From positions 1,013,132 through 1,077,131 of the forward strand of contig MU001503.1 in NCBI GenBank assembly GCA_010093485.1: a DNA stretch of 64,000 nucleotides, read 5' to 3'. A model generated the notes under the pieces. It was not told the origin of the DNA. It was given only the letters and a program-made list of their open reading frames with translations, and did not search any database. Below are positions 1-10,522 of this stretch, piece by piece; position 1 is the stretch's first letter; the number at the start of each line of letters is the position of its first letter. Source of the stretch: Karstenula rhodostoma CBS 690.94. Lineage: Eukaryota; Ascomycota; Dothideomycetes; Pleosporales; Didymosphaeriaceae. A program made the position numbers and the translations under genes.

Positions 1-323
1 GTCATGTGTTCGCTTTGGTGCCTGAAAGGCACAGTCAAGGTTGGAAGCATCAACATTAAATCGGATTACAAAAACACTTCTGTTCGTGATGTGCGGCTCC
101 ATTGAGTAGAGCTATATTATTGATATCACATGCTGTACCACCCGTGTGTAGCCGGGGCGGATCTGCAAGCAGACTGCTTATCAAAGAGGGTTAATCAAGC
201 GGGGAAGCTTACACGCCCTACACGCCGAGACACATCAACGTCAATGCGACCAGGCAGTTCCTGCTCCCCTCACAATACAAGGACATACCACATTACATTC
301 ACATCTTCCTTGCTCAACGCACC
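1..323. other. Left-edge intergenic DNA
   Basis: Non-coding as far as I can see. It should hold the promoter and 5' leader of the acetyltransferase that starts at 324. A short open frame from 130 overlaps that gene in another frame and has no recognisable features. Confidence 0.5.
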
Positions 324-824
324 ATGTCTGTGTCCACCCTCACCAAAGCCGACTGGACCCAATGGCAGAACCTCTTTCGCCAATACATCGCCTTCTACAA
401 GGCATCAATTCCCGAGGCCCAGTATGAAAATACCTTCAACCGAATTGTCGATCCAGCGGGTGACCTGCATGCGTTTGCTATCCGCGAGGAGGACGGGACG
501 CTGAATGGCATTGCGCACTATCTCTTCCATACATCCTCGTGGTCGGATAAGCCCGTTTGCTATCTGAACGGTACATCATCCCGCGTCTGCCTTGACGAGG
601 CATTGCTGAGACAAACAGATCTTTTTGTCAATCCTGACATCCGTGGGAAGGGCTATGGCAGGAAGCTTATCGTGGCGTGCGGCAAGGCTGCCCAGGAGAA
701 AGGCTGCTCCAAGTACTACTGGCTGACGCAGCACGATAATGTCGTTGCACGGAAGCTCTACGACACTTTCGGAGAGTCGGGATTTGCAGAGTATCGCATC
801 AAGTTGCCGAACGATAAGTGGTGA
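324..824 (+). CDS. GNAT-family N-acetyltransferase
   Basis: Single-exon protein of 166 residues, probably a cytosolic acetyl-CoA-dependent N-acetyltransferase of unknown substrate. The acetyl-CoA pyrophosphate-binding signature RGKGYG (family consensus Q/R-x-x-G-x-G/A) is at residues 107-112, after a beta strand reading DLFVNP. It is followed by the usual helix and a C-terminal strand-loop containing ARKLYDTFG, typical of motif B. Length fits a complete single-domain GNAT. The start ATG at 324 is the first in frame. The stop is only 24 bp from the stop of the convergent amidohydrolase, so the 3' ends of the two transcripts probably overlap. The family is clear; the substrate cannot be told from sequence. 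Confidence 0.9.
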   Translation: MSVSTLTKADWTQWQNLFRQYIAFYKASIPEAQYENTFNRIVDPAGDLHAFAIREEDGTLNGIAHYLFHTSSWSDKPVCYLNGTSSRVCLDEALLRQTDLFVNPDIRGKGYGRKLIVACGKAAQEKGCSKYYWLTQHDNVVARKLYDTFGESGFAEYRIKLPNDKW

Positions 825-848
825 AGGACATGGGCGAAGCTGGCTGTA

Positions 849-1880
849 TCATTTCCACAACTCTTGTGCGTTTAGAGCAAAGACTTCTTCTGTTAGACCA
901 GCGGCATCGGTCCAATCCATGCATCGCTCGACGAATGGGCGTACGTCGAGCCCATCAAATCGTGTGTGTGGCCAGTCTGATGCAAAGACTACTCTATTTC
1001 CTGCTTTCTTTAATAGTTCGCAAGCGATGGCTTCGATGCCGCGCATTTCCGGGTCCGGATCAAAGCGATATGCCGCTGAGAACTTGATCCAAGTATTTCC
1101 ACTTTGCAACAAGTTGACAAGAGACTGAAATCCAAGTAATTTGTAAGGATCCAAAGGGTACACTGTGTCGTTGACCACGGGCAACTTCGGGGCGCCGCAA
1201 TGCGCAATAACCGTTCGTACTCCGAGACTTCCGGCAGCGCTTTCCAGGATTGGCATCGCCTCCATACCGATGAAGAGCTCAAGAACCCAGTCAAGAGGTC
1301 TTATGACATCTGCGTAGCGTTTCAGCAGATCTTTGAGCGACTCTTCCGTGAACTGCACATCGGTTGATTTGAGGTTTAGGCGCACTCCTCGAACGCCCAG
1401 CTTATGCCATGCCTCTAGCGTGGACATGTCGATCGTGTCCAGGTTGATGCCTACAACGCCGCGACCGCTGCCGGTTCCTATTGCCTTGAGAGCATCCAGG
1501 AGACAAGAATTATCGTCACCGTAGATCGAAGGCTGCACCAGTACAACTTTGGAGATTCCAATGGTACTTTCGAACTCCATCGCATGCTGCAGGTTGTGCA
1601 GCGACGGGATGTATGCGGCATTGATAGCAAGCGGATATTCCGGCGAGGTGACGTGCATGTGGCAGTCCCAGGCACCTATTGGCATTCGCCGGCAGAGTGT
1701 TGACGGCGGCGAGACATTGTCGTGAAGTTGAGCCGACCGATGCAGTGGTTGGAGGTAGGATTTGGCAGGCCTGAAGAACCGAGTCAGGATGTGATTGATC
1801 AAGGATCGGATGAAATGAAGGAGCCCAGTCATTTGGGGAGGCATATTGATCCAAAGAGAGGAAGCGAGATTGCTTACCAT
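849..1880 (-). CDS. Amidohydrolase-2 family TIM-barrel hydrolase (lactonase-like)
   Basis: Up to 343 residues, no intron. The metal-dependent hydrolase signature WDCHMHV is at residues 71-77, IAHCG at 225-229 and FASDWPHT at 299-306. These are the metal and catalytic stations of the COG3618 group, which includes 2-pyrone-4,6-dicarboxylate lactonase (LigI) and L-fuconolactonase. By inference it opens a lactone ring of a sugar acid or aromatic breakdown product. The first in-frame ATG is at 1880. The catalytic domain only starts near residue 66, where another Met (1685) lies, so the basic N-terminal 65 residues could be a presequence or untranslated. It is divergent from an MFS sugar transporter and may belong to one catabolic cluster with it. 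Confidence 0.85.
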   Translation of the reverse strand: MVSNLASSLWINMPPQMTGLLHFIRSLINHILTRFFRPAKSYLQPLHRSAQLHDNVSPPSTLCRRMPIGAWDCHMHVTSPEYPLAINAAYIPSLHNLQHAMEFESTIGISKVVLVQPSIYGDDNSCLLDALKAIGTGSGRGVVGINLDTIDMSTLEAWHKLGVRGVRLNLKSTDVQFTEESLKDLLKRYADVIRPLDWVLELFIGMEAMPILESAAGSLGVRTVIAHCGAPKLPVVNDTVYPLDPYKLLGFQSLVNLLQSGNTWIKFSAAYRFDPDPEMRGIEAIACELLKKAGNRVVFASDWPHTRFDGLDVRPFVERCMDWTDAAGLTEEVFALNAQELWK

Positions 1881-1895
1881 GGCCACGTGTGGCCA
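1880..1895. promoter_or_regulatory. Perfect 7+2+7 palindrome with central CACGTG
   Basis: The 16-bp sequence has arms TGGCCAC and GTGGCCA around GT, so it is an inverted repeat containing the bHLH core CACGTG. It touches the A of the first in-frame ATG of the amidohydrolase. A bHLH factor site is possible; it could also be chance. Confidence 0.35.
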
Positions 1896-2321
1896 ACAGA
1901 GCGAGTATATAAGCGCCCTCTAGAAGCCGCTCGGCATATCATTGTGGATATCTGCGGTGCGTGTGCTCCTAAATGCAGGAACTAAAGAAAAACGCGTAGC
2001 AGCGCAACAGTATTGACCGGAAACCCCACTGTATGTCGCGTCGTGATGGCGGCTGCAATCAGACGATTTCTATTTCACGGAAGTTTCCCGAGCGATCATC
2101 GGAAGATGTCCAATTTGGGGACACCTGAGGCGCTAATCATGGAAGCCCCCCCCCCCCCAGCCTCGCACACCACTTTTCTCGGTGCACTGGCGGTCCCCAT
2201 ACCCCGGGGAAGCCTTCTCCAGATGTAATGGAACGTGCGCGCTACATATATTGTCGTCTCCCGCTGCAGTTGTTCCAGTAGCTTTGATCGTTATCTCTGC
2301 CACCCCCACTCATTAGCCAGG
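1881..2321. promoter_or_regulatory. Shared divergent promoter, amidohydrolase / MFS transporter
   Basis: This 441-bp gap separates two divergent start codons, so both promoters must lie here. It contains a TATA-like TATATAAG on the plus strand (1906-1913; read on minus as TTATATAC at 1905-1912), an E-box palindrome at 1880-1895, and a run of 13 C at 2146-2158 that may be length-variable. I see no other gene. Confidence 0.6.
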
Positions 2322-3989
2322 ATGGCTCCCAAGACATCCCCTTTTTATTTGCTTGCTGTTATTATACTGGCATCTGGTGGCATTCCAAAAGGTAAGTGTT
2401 ACGCTCGAAAGCTTCAACGCTTCCTAACAAGTGCTGCAGGTTACGATGAGGGAGGTTTCAGTGCAAGCGTAACTTTGCCGGCTTTCAAGGCTGACTATGG
2501 TCTCAACAAAAACCTCTGGGTCGGCAACGCAACTGGGCTTGCCAACCGCACTGCCAACATCAGTTCCTTTGGTGTGCTCGGGGCCGCATTCGGTGCAATG
2601 ATTGCCTATTTTCTCAACGACAAGGTCGGAAGACTGTGGTCGTACAGAATTGCAGTATTGGTGTGGGCCAGCGGCATTCTAATGCAGGTCTTCTCGTCGG
2701 GAATCTTCGGGTTCCTTCTCTTTGCCAGAATCTGGGGAGGTCTCGGCGCAGGTGGACTCACGGTCATCTCACCGCTCTTCCTTTCCGAGATTGCACCGAC
2801 AAAGTCCAGAGGGATGGTGACCAGCATGTACATGGTGGTATTACTATCCTTCCTGTCTCTGGGATTCTTCATCAACTACGGAGTCAGCAAGCACATGTCT
2901 CAAAGCAGGGCACAGTGGCAAATCGTTCAGATGATCCCGTTGGTTCCAATGGGCTTCTGCTTCTTCGCCTCTTTCCTGCTTCCAGAAAGTCCTCGATGGC
3001 TGGCTTCGCGAGGCCGCCGAGAGGACTGCATCGCCGCGCTTGCTCGTCTTCGAGGAACGTCGGTCGATGATCCGACACTCATGGGCGAGTATGAACGGAC
3101 CGAGCTGGAGGCCAATGCACTTATTGAGATGTCGAAAACCTCTATGCCGCAGATCGCAAAGGAATGCTTCGCGGATCCCAATCTGCGGAACCGATACTTT
3201 CTCGCGGTTGCGCTACATACTATTGCCCAATGGACAGGTAAGAACCCATGTTTGTCGGGGTAGATATCGCTTTGCTGATTTTGTACTTTGGCAGGTGGCA
3301 ATGGAATTACCTACTACATTTCCGACATCTTCCAGTACGCTGGTGTCAAGGGATCCGAGACTTCGCTCATCACATCTGGAGCCTACGGTTTAGTAAAGCT
3401 ATTCGTAACCATGATCTTCGCCTGGGGTCTCATCGATAGGCTCGGTCGCAGACGTTGCATGCTGGCAGGCCTGACTCTCCAAGGCATCACTCATATTTAC
3501 ATGGCCATCTACTTCGGTGCTATCGGTCAAGGGAACCAACGCGCATCTGATGCTGCAATCGCATCGGTGTTCATCTACGCGACCGGCTGGTCTGTCGGGT
3601 TGTGCACCATCCCATACATCTACGGAACGGAGATTTTCCCGACCAAGGCTCGTAGCTTCGCATACGCAACCACTATGGCACTTCACTGGTTCTACCAGTT
3701 CGCTGTCGTGCGAGTGACACCGGTCATGCTGGCCGCGCTCGATAAGTGGGGCGCGTACGTGTTCTGGGCCATGATCTGTGCAGTTGGGGTTGTTGTGCTG
3801 GGATTGTGGGCGCCTGAAACAAAAGGTGTGCCGTTGGAGCGCATGCACGAACTTTTCGATCGCCCTTGGTACAAGTGCTGGAAGTCGAAGCTGGACCCGC
3901 GCAATGACTTCGGGGAGTCATACGAGGAGAAAGTTGATGTCGTGTACACAGTCGAGCAACGCGAGGGTGGTCTTCGCGCGAAAAACTGA
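2322..3989 (+). CDS. MFS sugar/quinate-type transporter
   Basis: Twelve-helix plasma-membrane transporter of the sugar porter family, 520 residues from three exons; introns 2392-2439 and 3238-3294. Splicing restores KGYDEGGFS in TM1 and the WTGGNGITYY stretch of TM7. Family signatures include NDKVGR after TM2, SPLFLSEIAPTKSRG in the TM4 region, PESPRW before the central loop, DRLGRRR after TM8 and PETKG at the end of TM12. The start ATG at 2322 is favoured over the earlier in-frame region because exon 1 then begins directly with TM1. It is divergent from the lactonase-like enzyme and lies upstream of a Zn2Cys6 regulator, suggesting inducible uptake of a sugar or related acid. The exact substrate is not readable. 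Confidence 0.92.
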
Positions 3990-4446
3990 GATGCGTTGAT
4001 CGTACCGTTTGAGTCACAATCTGTTGTTTGTTCCCATAACCACTGTTCTACTATGCTGCGCTGTGCAAGATCTCGATTAATGACTTTCGGACGGTCGGGT
4101 TCAAAGCCCAGTACGCATCCACCATGAATTCACTCTCTCGACCCGACTGTGTGGAGCTTCGATGGCTTGGAACATAGCATCCGAGCGACGAGCGTCAAAA
4201 ACCAAGTCAGTGCTGAATCAATATCTAGAGGGAAGTGTTGTTGGTGGAGACGTGTGGGAAAAGCGGAGAGCGGGGAAGGATCGGACATTGACCGAGGCTA
4301 AATAGGGGAAGTTATCTGCACGTGCTCGACAGACTGTCCTGCCAGCAGCCAGCCCCAATGTTCGTACGCCAGGGCAGCTTCGACTACGGAACATGGCCGA
4401 GACGTATCCACAAGCGAAAGCAATTCCAAAAGACAGTTGATGAGCC
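3990..4446. other. Intergenic, transporter 3' end to regulator promoter
   Basis: No gene recognised. It contains the 3' region of the transporter and the upstream region of the Zn2Cys6 gene. Short frames here lack coding features. Confidence 0.45.
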
Positions 4447-6913
4447 ATGGAAAGCGTGGCTGTCCAAAAGCGGAACCCCAAGAAGAGCGCTTTCTCGTGT
4501 GAGGCATGCCGGAAACGAAAAGCAAGTTGGCGTCCCGCGCAGACCTGTCTTGTGAAGCTTATGTATTGCTACAGGTGAAATGCGATGCCAGTCATCCGAT
4601 TTGCAATCGATGTAAAGCTCGAGAAGATACATGTGTCTACAAATTGTAAGAGGGGTCGAGCGAATTCTTCATCATTTCAGGGCTGTTTAGATCGAACGTG
4701 GCTCTCACTTCTTGTGCTTCGAAGCAGATTTCTTTGGTATCGAATAATTTAGTTACAAGAGGCTCATCAAACTAGGTCTCCAACGCTCTCTTACACCCAG
4801 CGGCTTGAACAACGCGTTGAGCAACTGCAAGCCGCGCTCCTGGAAGCGCAACAGAGCCAAGTAAAGCCTACAGGCACGGATGCTCCCGAAGCCCCAGTCC
4901 TAGTCTCTGAAAGACACTCAAGCCCTAGCCCGCCTCGAGCGGTAGAAGCATTGAGAATCGAAGCAGATGGCCGGCTGTCATACCACGGCTCCACAAGCCT
5001 CTTTCAACTGCCCGATAGCACGCATCTCCATGCGACCAACCAAAGCAACGCAACGTATCACACTGAGTCCGACAAGGAAAGCCTCGTGAACAATGCCTGG
5101 CGGGAAAGAGCCTACGAGAGAATTGCTGATATCCCGGTATGGAAGGTCGCTGTGGGCGTGCTTCACGTGGCGCTGACGAAGACATAGGAGCCGTTTAGAT
5201 GGCTTTTAGACTCGCACTTCTGCTGGGTTCAGCCGCTGTTCAACTTCGTGTACAGACCAGCCTTCACTCGTGTGTACCTCTGAGCGCCTAGAATGTCGGT
5301 TACTGATGCCAGCATCTAGGTGACATGAAAACAAGAGGACCCTATTTCTCGCAGGCACTGTTAAATGCCGTACTCTCCCATTCCGTACGCTGGTGCCGTG
5401 GTGAGCCGGGCATGAAAGAGCTGCTTGCGCCCTTCGATAACGGCGCCGTGTTTCCCAAGAACGCGGTCAGAGATCTGTTCGAAGACGTGCAACATGGACA
5501 CAGCAAGATCCCCACGGTGCAAGCTTTACTACTTCTCAGCGCTCAGCAATGCGGTAGTGGTAACAGAACCCAAGCTTGGCTGTACAGCGGGATGGCGTTC
5601 CGACTGATCGACGACATGGGCATCTGCGTCGATGGCAAGAAATACGCGAGCGCGGGCCACCTCTCTGCGGAGGACATCGAGATCCGGAATCGCTTGTTCT
5701 GGAGCTGCTACTTCTGGGACAAGCTGATATCGCTGTACTTTGGGCGCTCACCCATCCTGCAGAACTCGGAGATCAGCCCCCCGAGAGTGTTGAGTACGTA
5801 CAGCTTTCCCCATTCCGCTGGCAACACAGTCCCTGACGTTACTCCCAGTGGATGACACGGCCGAAATCGAACCCTGGACACCCCACGGCCTCTCATCCAA
5901 CTACCGCCCAAAACAAGCCCATTCCATCTCCTGCTTCATCCACATGTGCGCCCTCGCTGAGATCCTAAACGAAATCCTTATCAACCTGCACAACCCCTCG
6001 AGAGAGCTGCCCCGCTCGCAAGCCTACAAGTGTGCACACTCGCAGAGCGGAAAGCTGCGAGACTGGTGGTGCGATCTCCCGGAGCACCTCAAGATCAGCG
6101 TGTCGGATCCGGAGCTGGAATGCCCCCCGAGTCACATTGTGACACTGAAGTACGTAGTAGCAGCCCCCGGCCGAGGTTGTGTCTTGTTTAACACACCGTA
6201 GCTGCCTCTTTCACACCATCAACATCTTGACGAACCGCGCGAAGCTGAAGCTAAGTCGTGAGCCAGACTTGGCGGGCCAGACGGCCGAAGACAATCCGTT
6301 GGTACAATGCATGTCGTCAGCGACATCCATCATTACCTTGTTCGATCTGTACAAGCGGACCTTCGGCGACGGTCACGTGGTCTTGAGCCTGGCCTACAGT
6401 GTCTACACCGCGGCGTCGATATTCCTGCTGGAAGTGCAGGCGCTGGGCCACGCGGTGTCCAGCACGCTGGAAAGGCTCGCGTTCTGCGTGGGGGCGTTGG
6501 ATCGGCTTCGAGCGACGAGTCCAGGTATGTTTGCCCACGGTCCGGAGGGGAAGGGATTTCTGCTGACCAAAACCAAAGTCATAGCAACAGCCTCGGATCT
6601 CATAGCAAGGGAGCTCACCGCCCTAGGCATACGCACTAGACCCATGCTTTCCGCCACGTCAAACCCCAACGAGACTCAGTCCACAACGGCGCACCCAATC
6701 GTCCCTCTACCCATAGACGCCCCAACAACCATGAACCCTTTCCCACCCAATCGGCCGGGCCCCGCCACTATCCTAGATACCCCGTATCAGGGAGGCGACA
6801 TGGACGACTCGCTGGGGTTCAATCTCCTCGACATGTCGAGCGAGATGTACGAGACGTTTTCGCAGATCGAGCCCATCAGCGCGACGATGAACCCGGGCTT
6901 CGACATTTTCTAA
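4447..6913 (+). CDS. Zn2Cys6 transcription factor with fungal_trans domain
   Basis: Nuclear DNA-binding regulator, about 673 residues from eight exons; introns 4522-4574, 4646-4775, 5137-5187, 5270-5319, 5794-5848, 6150-6201 and probably 6525-6578. The zinc cluster has Cys at 18, 21, 28, 35, 38 and 45 (C-x2-C-x6-C-x6-C-x2-C-x6-C), followed by a linker and a heptad-like stretch (QRLEQRVEQLQAALLEA) for dimerisation. The middle region (VYRPAFTR, GPYFSQALLNAVLSHSVRWC, RNRLFWSCYFWDK) matches the fungal-specific regulator domain of XlnR-like factors. Intron 1 uses a GC donor (GCAAGT) and splits the cluster between RKRK and VKCD. The last intron keeps the frame, so it could be retained. Position between two sugar transporters suggests it controls them. 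This is inference. Confidence 0.88.
4522..4574 (+). other. GC-AG intron inside the zinc-cluster codons
   Basis: The donor after the RKRK codons reads GCAAGT and the acceptor is CTACAG. No GT donor placed here would keep the six-cysteine spacing, while this GC-AG junction rebuilds the exact Zn2Cys6 pattern. Confidence 0.75.
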
Positions 6914-7026
6914 ACCCCAAGACAGCAACGTCTGGCCATCGATAGATAAGGAGATGCAGCAATCCGTCCATCACACCTCGCCTCCGTAGCAGCCACCCCA
7001 AACAGCACGGGCATCCCCCCTCCAAC

Positions 7027-8740
7027 CTACTCCCCCTTCCTCTCAAGCAAGAAACTCAAATCCTCCAACGTCCGCCCATGCGTCTCGGGGAAAACAGCCC
7101 ACACGATGCCCGCCTCGGCCACCAGCCACACGCAATACAGCACGTAGTAGCGCCAGCCGATGGCATCCAGGGCGATGGGGTTTACATAGGCGTTGAAGAA
7201 GTTGCCGAGGCGGCCGACGAGCTGCTTGAAGGCGAGGCCCTGCGAGCGTTGGGTGAAGGGGAAGAGCTCGACGATGTAGGTGTAGGCGAGGGAGTTGAGG
7301 CCGATGTTGAGGAAGCTGGTATATCGTAGGTTAACATCAGGGGGTGTAGTGTAGTGTAGTGTAGTGTAGTGTAGTGGAGGAAGCGACGTACGGATTGTAC
7401 AGGAAGATGAAGGCGATGCTCGTCGCGGCGGCTGCTTCGGAGCCTGTGATGGCGTATCTCGCCGACGCCACCGTCCACGCGGTGAAGCACGCGGCCATGC
7501 CCAGCGCGCCGAGGATGAACATGTGGCGTCGGGGGTACCGCGGGGCGAGAAGGGAGAGCGGGACCGAGTTGAGGAGGGCCCAGCAGTTGTGGCTGAGGAT
7601 GATTTGCTGGATGGTGCGGTTGGAGGTGATGCCGACGATGCGGAGGACTTTGGCGAAGTAGTATGTAATGAGGCTGTCGTTTCTTGATCAGCTTCAATAT
7701 CCCCGGGGGACGAGGTGCAGACGAACCCGTTGCCCGAAACCTGCCCGAATATACCGGTCAAGCCCGAGACGGCGAAGCGATGGAACATAGCTTTGGAGCG
7801 GAATACATCGGCCCACATGAAGCGCCTTGCTAGCTCTTTCTCCAGCACGATAGAAGCCGTTATCTGGTCGTATTCCCTGCGGACATACTCCTCCCCTTCC
7901 TCCCCCTCACCGTGGTACATCAGCAACACTTCCCACGCCTGCTCTCCCTTCCCATTCGCGACCAGCCACCGCGGCGACTCAGGACAAAAGGGGAGAAAAA
8001 CGCGGCCTGCAGCAAACTGGGGATCCTCCACGCCCACGTCGAGTCCATAGCGAAGGTCCCCGTCGTCACGCCGCTCGCGATGATGCTGCCGATGAAGTAA
8101 TTCGCGCTGAAGAGCGACGTCATGGTTGCGCGTTCTTTGGCGTAGGCCAGCTCGCCGATGAGCGCGGAAGCCTCGCAGATGACGAAGAGGACACCGCTGC
8201 ATTACCCGTGTGAGCATTCCGCTGCCAGTCTCGCAATCGCAGGGAAAGGGGCAACCCACAACCCCAAAAGCCACCTCGACGCCATAAACACATCCGCACT
8301 CATCGCCCCCGCTTGCAGGCCCGCCCCCAACCACATAATGCCCGACCCGAGCGCAATCGTCCAGCGCCGGCCGCACAGCTGACTCACGCGAGGCTCGAAC
8401 GGCACAGCCATGACCATGCCGAGGGAATGCATGGCGTTCAGCAGGCCGAGCCTTGCGCTGGAGGGATTATCGAAGACTGTATTCGATCAGTCCGGCGAGC
8501 AAGAACGAACGAAGGCAAGAAAGAACCGAGATAGGAGCGGAACAGCAACTCACACTCAAGCCACGACGGGATCGCCTGGAGATTATTCATCATCGACCCG
8601 TCAAAGCCCAGCGTCCACTCGGTCCCCATACACGTCGGCATCAGCACGAAATACAACCACCGTAGATTCCTCTTCTGATACCATTTTCTCGTATCCGCAT
8701 GCACAATCTCCATGATCCGGGGATCAAGAGGTTCTCTCAT
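7027..8740 (-). CDS. MFS sugar transporter carrying a one-base frameshift
   Basis: Sugar porter family gene with introns 8477-8553, 8197-8262, 7674-7726 and 7316-7391. Exons total 1442 nt, one short of a multiple of three. Recognisable stations: LGFDGSMMNNLQ in TM1, GRRWTIALG, an ELAYAKERA segment after TM4, STWAWRIPSLLQ, PESPRWLV, GQVSGNGLITYY in TM7, FPFTQRS and PETHGRTLE at the end. The frame breaks at 7990-8000, between WRIPSLLQ and PESPRW. The gap is too short for an intron, and a single missing base explains it. Everything downstream is intact, so this is either a very young pseudogene or a sequence error. If functional it would be about 480 residues. It is convergent with the Zn2Cys6 gene. 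Confidence 0.8.
7345..7376. repeat. TGTAG pentanucleotide tandem repeat in an intron
   Basis: Six perfect TGTAG units plus two bases lie inside the last intron (7316-7391) of the MFS gene. They make up almost half of this 76-bp intron. Confidence 0.95.
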
Positions 8741-9622
8741 CTTTCCTTTCTCGCAGCAATTCCCCTTGAATCACAGGGTTGGAAATTAGTGTTCTAGTAT
8801 AGATCCTGTATATAAAATAACGACTGATCCAAGAGACAGCGGAAGGCCATCCATCGCAGAGGAAAAACAGAATCCTTTGTTAGGCTAGAGGGGCAGTTTG
8901 AGCCCGAAGAACAGTGGTAGTCACAGCAGGAGAAAGATACTGTGCTACCAAGCGTCGCTAATGAGGGTGGAGCAGCGGGTTTGAGGACCTTGTTGGTCGG
9001 CCAATCATATGGTCGCGATAAGTCATGCTTTGGCATTTGGCTTTTCTGCGAGAACTCCTCCGTGTGGGCTGTGCAGTCGAGTTTTCGCAGGGTAGAAACT
9101 AGGCGTATTCGTGTTGTGGGGGAGTAGTTCTGTTCAGCTCGGGCTGCTATCTGCCCCGCAAACCGAAGGGGAGGATGCAAGTTGCTCAGTGAGTATCTCG
9201 CCCATGTTGGGCGTCTAAGAGAAGCACGATGTGGTCAGTATTGGTGTCTGGAAGCCGTGATGCTCCAGAAGGAAAGAATCATAAAAGCCTCCGCATTGAA
9301 AAACGTTTGTAATAATCCAATTGCTAGCTCTTAATCCGAGCCAGTGGCGGGGCTCCCCACGGCGTAATCCATCGCATCTATTTCATGCAACATTACTGCG
9401 CCATACCATCATATAAACCGACATGCTGAAACGAGTCTTCCCTCATATGACCAATTGCAGCGTGCAACATCCCGCCAGGTATTACTCACCAACGCCGTCA
9501 CCAATAACGCCATGCGACTATTTCATCATATCAAGGGCAGCTGATGATCAGTCTGCCCAACGCCTCAAAAATTTGGCCATGTCATCTGAAGGCATGGGAG
9601 CCGCCGCGACCTGTTCCTCATA
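8741..9622. other. Intergenic between MFS and Kre9-like genes
   Basis: No gene recognised. A TATATAAA element near 8810 lies about 70 bp upstream of the MFS start codon. The 128-residue minus frame at 8794-9180 has no domain features and is probably chance. Confidence 0.45.
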
Positions 9623-10522
9623 TTAGCATTTGCGAGAAGCCACAACCCTAACGGTAGCGAAGGATCGCCCTTGCTCACGTACCGTGTTCTCCATGCTGGT
9701 GACCTTGTGTGTCTGACTCTGGGTGATGGTTGTCTGTACGCTCGGGATCGGCAGCGCTGCTGTCGCAATCTTCACGGAGCTCGTCGGGTATAGTGGCTTT
9801 GCCTGTTTGGCCGTGATCTTGGTCGGTGGGACGGGTTGCATCGGCGCAAATCGCGTGGCACCGGTCTGCATGGTGTACTCCACATCGTATTCGTCGTCCG
9901 CCACATCGGAGACATCCGCCGGATCTTTGACGGTCGTATCGACTGCCGCGGGGCCAGTGGTATCCTTGACGGTACTCAAAGCGGAGGTCAAGGCGGCGGA
10001 GAAGGAGCTCTTCATGTCCTTGTACGAGAAGCGATCCGAGAAGACTGTGTAAGTGCCGCCCTTTGACCCTGCCGCGATGATCTTGACGTAGCTAGCGCAC
10101 CCTCAATCAGCAAAGAACCACAGGGCTCTGCGTTTAGGATACGGACTATGCATTTGACGGTGAATTCCCGCCCACTGTGTCAGGTATCTTGCCCTGTACC
10201 GAAGTTCCTCCCTTTGCGAAGCTGCCAGACGTGGTTATAGGGTAGGTCTGGTCATAGTATCAGCACATGCAGCCTCCCGACGGGGCCATCGACTGACAAT
10301 CGTATTGGCGTTTCCGGGGTCGTTGGGGCCTGCACAGAGAAAGACCTGGTACGTAGTGAGGTCGTCGGCATCGGGCCCGCTGCCAGCGAAGTCCCACTTT
10401 ACTTCAATTGCATCGCCGGCCTTGAGTGTGGTTCCCTTTGACGGACTGGTGATCTTGATGCCAGCGCTCACCAGCGTTGCGAGGGTGGTGAGCACTGCCA
10501 GCGGCGCCAGTAACCGGCCCAT
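9623..10522 (-). CDS. Kre9/Knh1-family secreted cell-wall protein
   Basis: Secreted protein of 264 residues from three exons; introns 10248-10297 and 10092-10146. Residues 1-20 form a signal peptide ending LVSAG. The N-terminal half has the Ig-like Kre9/Knh pattern (ITSPSKGTTLKAGDAIEVKW, later VKIIAAGSKGGTYTVFSDRF). The C-terminal part carries the family hallmark around TRFAPMQPVPPTKIT and TSSVKIA. Kre9 and Knh1 act in beta-1,6-glucan assembly of the cell wall, so a wall or secretory role is expected. No GPI signal is visible; the protein ends in a Cys. Both donor sites deviate mildly from consensus (GTCAGT, GTCCGT). The start at 10522 was chosen because the signal peptide begins there, although the frame is open upstream. 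Confidence 0.88.

Noticed and set aside
4090..4125. GGTTCAAAGCCC looked like a tRNA B-box
   Set aside because: No A-box or acceptor-stem pairing at the right distance; does not fold as a tRNA.
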